Below are positions 57,705 to 64,000 of a stretch of DNA of 64,000 nt, in pieces. The notes beneath the pieces were generated by a model, which saw nothing but the letters and a program-made list of their open reading frames with translations, searched no databases and was not told the DNA's origin. The stretch is from NCBI RefSeq assembly GCF_023276435.1, contig NZ_JALLPO010000003.1, positions 124,001-188,000 on the forward strand, read 5' to 3'. Within the stretch, counting starts at the first letter, position 1. Each line of letters opens with the position of its first letter. This DNA comes from Sphaerisporangium perillae (GTDB lineage: Bacteria > Actinomycetota > Actinomycetes > Streptosporangiales > Streptosporangiaceae). The position numbers and the translations under genes are program-made.

Positions 57705-58225
57705 CCAACGACACCCGCAGTGTGATCTCGCTGCGCGTCAACGACGCGACACATCGTTTGTGCCTCGACAATCGCAGGACGCTGCTCGACGCGTTGCGCG
57801 AGGACACCGGCCACACCGGGCCGAAGAAGGGCTGCGACCACGGCCAGTGCGGCGCCTGCACCGTGCTGCTGGACGGCAGGCGGGTGCTGTCCTGCCTGAC
57901 GCTGGCGGTCACCGCCGAGGGCGCCGAGGTCACAACCGTCGAAGGCCTCGCCGGTGACGGCGAGCTGCGGCCGATCCAGCAGGCTTTCGTACGGCTCGAC
58001 GGGTTCCAGTGCGGTTACTGCACGTCCGGGCAGCTCTGCTCGGCCGTCGGGATGCTGGCCGAGCACGCGGCGGGCTGGCCCAGCGCGGTCACCGCCGATC
58101 TCTGCCCGGACGGCCCGGCGCCGGCGTTGGACGCGGCAGAGGTGCGCGAGCGGATGAGCGGCAACCTGTGCCGCTGTGGCGCGTACCCGTCGATCGTGCG
58201 CGCGATCCTGGAGGAGGCCCGATGA
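57701..58225 (+). CDS. [2Fe-2S] subunit of a xanthine-oxidase-family dehydrogenase (PaoA-like)
   Basis: 174 residues. Plant-type cluster GCDHGQCGACTVLLDGRRVL plus SC, and the second all-helical cluster CGYCTSGQLCS ... GNLCRCGAYPSI. Carries electrons between the molybdenum site and FAD. No Tat signal, so a cytoplasmic form. Start overlaps LtrA (ATGA) and end overlaps the FAD subunit (ATGA). Confidence 0.95.
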   Translation: MTNDTRSVISLRVNDATHRLCLDNRRTLLDALREDTGHTGPKKGCDHGQCGACTVLLDGRRVLSCLTLAVTAEGAEVTTVEGLAGDGELRPIQQAFVRLDGFQCGYCTSGQLCSAVGMLAEHAAGWPSAVTADLCPDGPAPALDAAEVRERMSGNLCRCGAYPSIVRAILEEAR

Positions 58226-59211
58226 AGGAGTTCGCCTATCAGCGCGCCTCGGGGATCAGTGAGGCGCTCAGACTGGCCGCCGGGAACGACGACGTCCGCT
58301 ACCTCGGCGGCGGCACGAACCTCGTCGACCTGATGAAAGCCGGTGTCGAGTCCCCCACCCGGCTGGTGGACGTTCGTTTCCTTCCGCTGGACGGCATCCG
58401 GCAGGTACCCGGCGGTGGGCTGGAGATCGGTGCGACGACGACCAACAGCGATCTCGCCGCCCACCCCGAGGTGCGGCGCCGGTATCCGGCGCTGAGCCAG
58501 GCAGTGCTGGCGGGCGCGTCAGGCCAGCTGCGCAACATGGCCACGGTGGCAGGGAACCTGTTGCAGCGGACCCGGTGCTCCTACTTCGCCGACCCCTCGC
58601 AACCGTGCAACAAACGTGCCCCCGGCAGCGGATGCTCAGCGATCGCCGGCGCGCACCACAACCACGCCGTCCTCAGCTGGTCGCCGCACTGCGTGGCCAC
58701 GAACCCGTCGGACATGGCGGTCGCGCTGGCCGCCTTCGACGCGGTCGTGCGCTACGAGACCCTCGACGGCGCCGGGGACATCCCACTGGAGGAGTTCTAC
58801 CTGCCCGTCGGCGACACGCCAGAGCGGGAGACGGCGTTGCCGCCCGGAGCCCTGATCACCGCGGTGCGTCTCCCGGAGTCCGCCATCTCGCCGCTCTCGC
58901 GGTATCGGAAGGTTCGCGAGCGCGCGTCGTACGCCTTCGCGACCGTGTCCATCGCCGCCGACCTGGACATCCGCGACGGGGTGGTGCGCAGCTCGCGGAT
59001 CGCCCTCGGCGGGGTCGCGTCGCGGCCCTGGCGCGCCAGGACCGCCGAGAGCCTGCTGCTGGACGGCCCCGCCACCGCCGACCGGTTCCGGACGGCCGCC
59101 GAAGCCGAGCTGGCCGCCGCCGAGCCGTTGCCCGGCAACGCCTACAAGGTGACGCTGGCGCGCAATCTCATCGTGGCCGTCCTGACCGACCTGGCGGCTT
59201 CGCCGTACTGA
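58222..59211 (+). CDS. FAD-binding subunit of a xanthine-oxidase-family dehydrogenase (PaoB-like, with extra 4Fe-4S site)
   Basis: 329 residues. FAD motifs RYLGGGTNLVDLMKAGV and LEIGATTTNSDLAAHP, ASGQLRNMATVAGNLLQRTR. The insert RCSYFADPSQPCNKRAPGSG then C supplies the Cys set of the [4Fe-4S] cluster found in PaoB-type subunits. Middle subunit of the aldehyde dehydrogenase heterotrimer. 4-base overlap upstream and 12-base gap downstream. Confidence 0.95.
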   Translation: MKEFAYQRASGISEALRLAAGNDDVRYLGGGTNLVDLMKAGVESPTRLVDVRFLPLDGIRQVPGGGLEIGATTTNSDLAAHPEVRRRYPALSQAVLAGASGQLRNMATVAGNLLQRTRCSYFADPSQPCNKRAPGSGCSAIAGAHHNHAVLSWSPHCVATNPSDMAVALAAFDAVVRYETLDGAGDIPLEEFYLPVGDTPERETALPPGALITAVRLPESAISPLSRYRKVRERASYAFATVSIAADLDIRDGVVRSSRIALGGVASRPWRARTAESLLLDGPATADRFRTAAEAELAAAEPLPGNAYKVTLARNLIVAVLTDLAASPY

Positions 59212-59223
59212 AGGAGATCACCC

Positions 59224-61311
59224 ATGAACGCTGAATCCTCGGTCCCGACGGCCGCGGGAGCCGTCGGGGTCGCGCGGCCCCGCGTCGAGGGCCGAGCCAA
59301 GGTCACCGGCGGCGCCCGCTACTCCGCCGACGAGCCGGTGCCGGGCCTGGCCTTCGGCGCAGTCGTCGTCTCCACCATCACCCGCGGGCGCGTCCTCGAC
59401 ATCGACGTCGCGGCCGTTCAGGACATGCCCGGCGTGCTGGGCGTGATCGACCACAGGAATGCGCCCCGGCTCAACCCGGAAGCAGGGCACTTCTTCGGTC
59501 CGGACGGAGGGCTGCGACTCCTGCAGGATGACGTGATCCCGCACGCGGGCCGCCCCATCGCCCTCGTGGTGGGCGAGACGCCCGAACAGGCTTATGCCGC
59601 CGCCCAGGCGCTGCCGGTGGTCTATGACGTGCGACCGCATGACACGGAGTTCTTCTTCGGCCACCCGGCGGGCCGTCCGGCATCGGCCCTCTTCGACGGG
59701 CCCGTGGACGTCGGCGATGTGGACGCCGAGCTGGCCGCCTCCGCGGTAGTGGTCGACGAGAGGTACGGCACGCCCGAGGAGCACTGCAGCGCCATGGAGC
59801 CGCACTCGGCGACCGCCTGGTGGGAGGGAGAACGCCTGCAGGCCGTCGACTCCAACCAGGGGCCATACCAGATCGCCGTCACCCTGGCCACGCTCTTCTG
59901 CCTGCCTCCGGAGCGGGTGCGTATCCGTGTCGAGCATGTCGGCGGAGGCTTCGGGTCCAAGGGCATGTGCGGACCGCAGCTGATCCTGGCCGTGATGGCC
60001 GCGACGCGGTTCGGGCGGCCCGTGCGGGTCACGCTCACCCGCGACCAGGTGTTCCTGGCCACCGCGCAGAGGCCGGCCACGGACCAGGTGATCCGGATCG
60101 GAGCCGATGCCGATGGGCGCCTGCGGGCGATCGACCACGTGGCCGCGTTCGAGCTGTCCCCGCTCGCGGAGTACATCGAGGGGTGCACCGAGCTCACCAA
60201 GACGCTCTACGCGGCGCCCGCGATCCGCACCCGGCTCACGGCGGTTCCGCTCGACATCCTGCCGCCGTACTCCATGCGTGCCCCCGGCGCGGCGCCCGGC
60301 TCGTTCGCGCTCGAATCGGCCATGGACGAGCTGGCGGAGCGCCTGGAGATGGACCCGCTCGAGCTCAGGCTGCGCAACGAGCCCGTCGTCGGTCCCGTGT
60401 CCGGACTGCCGTTCAGCAGCCGGAATCTGGTCGCGTGCCTGCGTCAAGGCGCACGCCGGTTCGGCTGGGCAGATCGCGACCACCGGCCGCGGATGCGGCG
60501 GGAGGGATCCCTGCTCGTCGGCACCGGGCTGGCCGCCACGTCCTTCAGCACCGGGGCGTTCCCCTCGACGGCGTCCATCACGGCCGAGCCGGACGGCACC
60601 TTCACCGTGGTCGTCGCCGCCACCGACCTGGGCACGGGCGCCCGCACCGCGCTGACCGCGATCGCGGCCGATGCGCTGGAGGTCGGCGTGGAGAAGATCG
60701 GGCTTCGGATCTCCGACAGCGACCTCGGCCCCGCGTGGAGCGCGGGCGGGTCCCGCGGGACCGCGTCCTGGGCGTGGGCGATCACCGAGGCCGCGGCGAA
60801 GATGCGCGGCCCGGAACGGCCGGCGACGGTCACGGCCGACACGGCGCACCTGCTCGGCGAGCTGCCATCCAGGGAACGACACGCCTACAGCGCCGTCTTC
60901 GCCGAGGTCACCGTCGACCCGGCGACCAGTGAGGTGCGCGTGCGGCGGCTGCTCGGGCTGTTCGCCGTGGGCCGGGTGATCAACCCGCTCATGGCCCGCA
61001 GCCAGGTCATCGGGGGAATGGTCGGCGGGCTGTCCATGGCTCTGCACGAAGAGGGCGTCCGTGACCCGGTCTCGGGGCGGCACGTCAACCCTGACTTCGC
61101 CGGCTATCACATCGCCGCACACGCCGACGTTCCCGACATCGAAGCCGAATTCGTGCCTGACCACGAACCCGGCCTCCCCATGGGAGTCAAAGGTGCCGGT
61201 GAGATCGGGAACGTCGGCACCGCGGCTGCGATCGCCAACGCTGTCTGGCATGCCACTGGGGTCCGGCAGCGGCAGCTGCCGATCCGTCTCGACCGCGTCC
61301 TGGAGGACTGA
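59224..61311 (+). CDS. molybdopterin subunit of a xanthine-oxidase-family dehydrogenase (PaoC-like)
   Basis: 695 residues. Starts with the substrate-domain motif RVEGRAKVTGGARYSADE; molybdopterin-binding VGGGFGSKGMCGPQLILAVM, LPPYSMRAPGAAPGSFALES; catalytic Glu in MGVKGAGEIGNVGTAAAIAN near the end. Oxidises aldehydes or N-heterocycles at Mo. The order small, medium, large matches PaoABC. AGGAG lies before ATG 59224. The PaoD-type chaperone is not in the window. Confidence 0.95.
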   Translation: MNAESSVPTAAGAVGVARPRVEGRAKVTGGARYSADEPVPGLAFGAVVVSTITRGRVLDIDVAAVQDMPGVLGVIDHRNAPRLNPEAGHFFGPDGGLRLLQDDVIPHAGRPIALVVGETPEQAYAAAQALPVVYDVRPHDTEFFFGHPAGRPASALFDGPVDVGDVDAELAASAVVVDERYGTPEEHCSAMEPHSATAWWEGERLQAVDSNQGPYQIAVTLATLFCLPPERVRIRVEHVGGGFGSKGMCGPQLILAVMAATRFGRPVRVTLTRDQVFLATAQRPATDQVIRIGADADGRLRAIDHVAAFELSPLAEYIEGCTELTKTLYAAPAIRTRLTAVPLDILPPYSMRAPGAAPGSFALESAMDELAERLEMDPLELRLRNEPVVGPVSGLPFSSRNLVACLRQGARRFGWADRDHRPRMRREGSLLVGTGLAATSFSTGAFPSTASITAEPDGTFTVVVAATDLGTGARTALTAIAADALEVGVEKIGLRISDSDLGPAWSAGGSRGTASWAWAITEAAAKMRGPERPATVTADTAHLLGELPSRERHAYSAVFAEVTVDPATSEVRVRRLLGLFAVGRVINPLMARSQVIGGMVGGLSMALHEEGVRDPVSGRHVNPDFAGYHIAAHADVPDIEAEFVPDHEPGLPMGVKGAGEIGNVGTAAAIANAVWHATGVRQRQLPIRLDRVLED

Positions 61312-61323
61312 CCACCACGGAAC

Positions 61324-62205
61324 TCAGCTCGTGGCGCGCAGGCGCACGGCGTCCTGGCTGGGGGATGCCCCGAACTGGCGACGGTACTCGCGGCTGAACT
61401 GCGACGGACTGTCGTAGCCCACGCGGCGGCCGACAGCGGCGATGTCGGCGGGAGCCGCCGCAAGCTGGAGTCGCGCCTGCTGGAGCCGGATCTGTTTCTG
61501 GAACTGGATCGGGCTCATCGCGGTGATTGCATGGAAGCTTCGGTGGAAAGCGGAGACGCTCATCCCCGCCAGCTTGGCCACGTCCTCGACCCGGAACGGC
61601 TGCGGGTAGTGGTCACGGATCCACTGAACAGCGCGCGCGATGTGGCTGAGGCTGCTGTCAGGCAGGCCGAACTGGCGGATGACGGGGCCCTGGTCGCTGG
61701 TGATGAGCCGCCAGAGAATCTCTCGTTTGATGAGGGGCGCGAGGACGGCGATGTCTTGGGGGCGGTCGAGCAGGCGCACCAGGCGGACGACGGCGTCGAG
61801 GAGTTCGGCCGAAGCGGTGCTGACGGCCAGGCCCGGCGGAGCGTCGTCACCGAGTTCCGGGAGGTCGCCGGGAGCCGCCTGCAGCAGTACCTCGGCGACG
61901 GTGGCCGGATGCAGGGTCAGCCCGACCCCGAGCCCCGGCAGCTCCGGGCTGGCCTTGGCGAAGTGGGCGGTCACCGGCAGGTCGACCGAGGCGACGAGGT
62001 ACTGCCCCTCCCGGTACTCGTAGACCGTGTCGCCCAACGCGAACCGTTTCACTCCTTGCGCGACCACAGCCAGCACCTTGCCGTAGGTCGTCGGCGTCGG
62101 CGGCTGGGGGTGTTCGGCCTTGAAGATCAGCACGTCCTCGATGGAAGTCCTCAGATCAGGCCGAGCATGGCGGTTGAGAAGATCGCGTAATTCGTCGAGG
62201 ACCAT
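61324..62205 (-). CDS. AraC-family transcriptional regulator
   Basis: 293 residues. N-terminal AraC_N/cupin part of the kind found in regulators of aldehyde-type genes (LIFKAEHPQPPTPTTYGKVL). C-terminal double HTH: IRDHYPQPFRVEDVAKLAGM then SVSAFHRSFHAITAMSPIQF, and IAAVGRRVGYDSPSQFSREY. It is convergent to the molybdoenzyme operon with a 12-base gap and may control it in answer to an aldehyde. Confidence 0.92.
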   Translation of the reverse strand: MVLDELRDLLNRHARPDLRTSIEDVLIFKAEHPQPPTPTTYGKVLAVVAQGVKRFALGDTVYEYREGQYLVASVDLPVTAHFAKASPELPGLGVGLTLHPATVAEVLLQAAPGDLPELGDDAPPGLAVSTASAELLDAVVRLVRLLDRPQDIAVLAPLIKREILWRLITSDQGPVIRQFGLPDSSLSHIARAVQWIRDHYPQPFRVEDVAKLAGMSVSAFHRSFHAITAMSPIQFQKQIRLQQARLQLAAAPADIAAVGRRVGYDSPSQFSREYRRQFGASPSQDAVRLRATS

Positions 62206-62279
62206 GATCCCGATTCAAGCAGCACCCGCGGACGGCGTCGATCTGGTGGTCGGGGTTCTGGTCAGCGGTCGAGACCCGC

Positions 62280-62552
62280 GCGCACCCGGTGCCGGCGCGA
62301 CCAGCCCGCCGCCTGGTTGAACAGCGCCTGCGGGCCCTCGGCGTGCGTTCCTCGACGCCGAGCTGCGCGGCCAGGTGCTCGACCACCGGCCACGGAACAG
62401 ACCGATGTACGGACCGTGCACATCTGGAGGGCGGACCCGAGCTGGTGATGCTTGGCCCGCCGCAGGGCGATCAGGTCCCGATCGACATCGTCCAGGAAGA
62501 AGAACCGCTCCAGCTCGGGCCTCTCCGGACCTGCTCCGGGCGGTGCGGACAT
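62280..62552 (-). pseudogene. N-terminal fragment of a Tn3-family transposase (DUF4158)
   Basis: ATG 62552 opens MSAPPGAGPERPELERFFFL then DDVDRDLIALRRAKHHQLGS and ALQMCTVR, the start of the DUF4158 domain of Tn3 transposases. After VR the frame breaks: YIGLF continues in a second frame and PWPVVEHLAAQLGVEE in a third, so at least two indels. No catalytic part, resolvase or 38-bp end is visible in the gap. Confidence 0.65.
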
Positions 62553-62557
62553 GCTCA

Positions 62558-62589
62558 GACGGCCGGCCGTTATGAAACGGCCGGCCGTC
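62558..62589. terminator. 14-bp perfect GC hairpin
   Basis: GACGGCCGGCCGTT (62558-62571), loop ATGA, AACGGCCGGCCGTC (62576-62589). A very strong stem 86 bases downstream of the methyltransferase stop on the minus strand. No T-run, but such hairpins act as terminators in GC-rich actinobacteria. It also borders the Tn3 fragment. Confidence 0.7.
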
Positions 62590-62674
62590 AGAAGCGGTCG
62601 AGCGAGTGCCCGCCGGTCGCCGCGGGCGGGACACGCCCCCGGCCGTCACGGGCGGCCGGGCACGTGACCGGTTG

Positions 62675-63934
62675 TCAGGGCCAGTCGATCGAGGGGCGCA
62701 GCGGGACGCCCGACGTGCCGTTCTCGTCGAGCTTGACCCCGAGCACCTGGTGGAGCTGGACCTTGTTGCGCTCGAAGCCGACGATGCAGCCGGCCATGTA
62801 GAGCCGCCAGACCCGCGCCGTGCCCTGCCCGACCTCCTCGACCGCCTCGTCCCAGTGGTCGTCGAGGTTGGCGACCCACTTCTCGAGGGTCTTGGCGTAG
62901 TGCTCGCGGAGGTTCTCCTCGTGCCGGATCTCGAACCCGGTGTCCTCCATCTCGCGGATCAGATGGCCGACCGACTCCAGCTCGCCGTCGGGGAAGACGT
63001 ACCGGTTGATGAAGCCACCCTTGTTGATGGTCCGCTCTTTGCCGGTGGGCCGGGTGATGCAGTGGTTGAGCAGCCGGCCGCCGGGCTTGAGCTTGCCGTA
63101 CAGGAACCCGAAGTACCCGGCCAGCTGGTCCTTGCCGATGTGCTCGGTGAGCCCGATCGAGCTGACCGCGTCGAAGCCGCTTTCGGTGACGTCGCGGTAG
63201 TCGAGGTGACGGACCTCGGCCAGCTCCGACAGGCCGGCCTCGGCGATGGCCTTCTGCGCCCACTCGGCCTGCTGGCGCGACAGCGTCACGCCCAGGCCCT
63301 TCACGCCGTAGTGCTTGGCCGCGTGGATCACCATGCCGCCCCAGCCGCACCCGACGTCGAGCAGGCGCATGCCCGGCTTCAGGCCGAGCTTCTTGGCGAC
63401 CAGGTCGAACTTGGCGAACTGCGCCTCCTCCAGGGACGAGCCGTCCTCGGGGAAGGTCGCGCAGGTGTAGGCCATGGAAGGGCCGAGCACCCACTCGTAG
63501 AACCGGTTGGAGACGTCGTAGTGGTGATGGATCGCCTCGGCGTCACGCTGCTTGGCGTGGCGGCTGCCGAGCCTGGCCATCGCGCTGCGGCGTACCTCCT
63601 GCGGCGGCGGGGGAACGCGCATCAGCAGCGGCTTGAGCCCGAGCGACCGCGCGACGGAGATCTTCTCCCGCGCCGGCAGGTCGTCGAGGGTGAGCTGCGC
63701 CATCTCCGACAGCAGGGTGTACATGTCGCCGTGCACGTCGATGTGACCGGCGATGTAGGCCCGGGCGAGCCCCATCTCCCCGGGAGACTGGGCCAGGTAG
63801 GCCACCGCGATGGGCGACTTCACCTCGATGCGGACAGCGGCGCCCGACGGTCCGGCCTTGCTGCCGTCGTACGCGACGAACTCGACGTTCGCCTCCGGCC
63901 CGACGATCTTCTCGAAGATCTGGGCGAGTGTCAT
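62675..63934 (-). CDS. cyclopropane-fatty-acyl-phospholipid synthase family methyltransferase
   Basis: 419 residues. SAM-binding LLDVGCGWGGMVIHAAKHYG, preceded by the family's DAEAIHHHYDVSNRFYEWVL and YTCATF; late motifs IGLTEHIGKDQLAGYFGFLY and CITRPTGKERTINKGGFI. Adds a methylene or methyl group to unsaturated fatty acyl chains in membrane phospholipids. GAGGAGG precedes ATG 63934. It follows an FAD-linked oxidoreductase by 13 bases, a pairing seen in actinobacteria where both act in making branched (10-methyl) fatty acids. Confidence 0.92.
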   Translation of the reverse strand: MTLAQIFEKIVGPEANVEFVAYDGSKAGPSGAAVRIEVKSPIAVAYLAQSPGEMGLARAYIAGHIDVHGDMYTLLSEMAQLTLDDLPAREKISVARSLGLKPLLMRVPPPPQEVRRSAMARLGSRHAKQRDAEAIHHHYDVSNRFYEWVLGPSMAYTCATFPEDGSSLEEAQFAKFDLVAKKLGLKPGMRLLDVGCGWGGMVIHAAKHYGVKGLGVTLSRQQAEWAQKAIAEAGLSELAEVRHLDYRDVTESGFDAVSSIGLTEHIGKDQLAGYFGFLYGKLKPGGRLLNHCITRPTGKERTINKGGFINRYVFPDGELESVGHLIREMEDTGFEIRHEENLREHYAKTLEKWVANLDDHWDEAVEEVGQGTARVWRLYMAGCIVGFERNKVQLHQVLGVKLDENGTSGVPLRPSIDWP

Positions 63935-63947
63935 GGAACCAACCTCC

Positions 63948-64000
63948 TCAACGCCCCCGTACGCATTTGTCGTAGAGGTCGAGCAGCCGTCCGCCCGGGT
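63948..64000 (-). CDS. FAD-linked oxidoreductase, C-terminal end (cut by window edge)
   Basis: Only 16 codons and the stop are present: PGGRLLDLYDKCVRGR. The LYDKCVRGR ending is that of FAD-binding oxidoreductases found next to cyclopropane synthase-type methyltransferases (UfaA/BfaA-like context). Coupled 13 bases upstream of the methyltransferase. Identity rests on the tail motif and context. Confidence 0.6.
   Translation of the reverse strand, partial: PGGRLLDLYDKCVRGR

Overview
The window is about 71-73% GC by eye. It carries several actinobacterial signatures: DUF397 paired with a Scr1-type XRE regulator, many GTG starts, Tat-exported proteins, LexA with a CGAAC-N4-GTTYG box, and an nrdR-nrdJ operon with tandem NrdR boxes. 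The gene families fit a filamentous actinomycete of the Streptosporangiales type (Nonomuraea, Streptosporangium or Microbispora-like). That genus-level placement is inference.

1-10 kb: a ROK regulator start diverges from an oligosaccharide ABC importer (binding lipoprotein and two LplB/LplC-type permeases). These are followed by a secreted phosphoesterase, a small Cys-rich metal-binding protein, two decayed Ser/Thr kinase genes in tandem, and an XRE/DUF397 pair. 10-14 kb: a damaged sugar-acid operon on the minus strand. It has an FGGY kinase with an internal deletion and a frameshift, an intact histidine phosphatase, a DeoR regulator, and a stub of a 2-hydroxyacid dehydrogenase. A stub of an alpha-L-rhamnosidase lies divergent to it. 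13-25 kb: a glycan-use locus. A minus-strand operon GH31, sugar-binding lipoprotein, two permeases, GH3 beta-glycosidase diverges from a GH42 beta-galactosidase, and the shared intergenic region holds two near-identical operator-like sites. A Tat-exported propeller-like protein follows GH3.

25-34 kb: an intact membrane-anchored Ser/Thr kinase; a gene-poor stretch with tiny ORFs, a TnpB-type hairpin and a LysR stub; an MBL-fold hydrolase; a truncated MFS transporter; a TetR-ABC exporter operon with a perfect palindromic operator over its promoter; and a lipid kinase. 34-45 kb is core-like: a DUF2867 protein, nrdJ, nrdR, lexA, leuS behind what looks like a leucine attenuator, and a proline/glutamine-rich single-pass membrane protein.

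45-53 kb: a catabolic-looking cluster of two CYP124-like cytochromes P450, a GMC oxidoreductase, an acyl-CoA synthetase and an M14 carboxypeptidase-like protein. Both P450 genes are preceded by copies of the same palindromic element. 53-62 kb: a LAL-type LuxR regulator, then a tightly coupled operon of an ABM-fold protein, LtrA and the three subunits of a PaoABC-like molybdenum aldehyde dehydrogenase, with a convergent AraC regulator. The end holds a Tn3 transposase stub, a strong hairpin, a cyclopropane-fatty-acid-synthase-type methyltransferase and the end of an FAD-linked oxidoreductase.

A theme of the window is the number of abruptly truncated or internally deleted genes (at least ten). 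They are either real decay in an accessory region or artefacts of assembly in very GC-rich DNA. All function calls come from reading the sequence; no database search was run.
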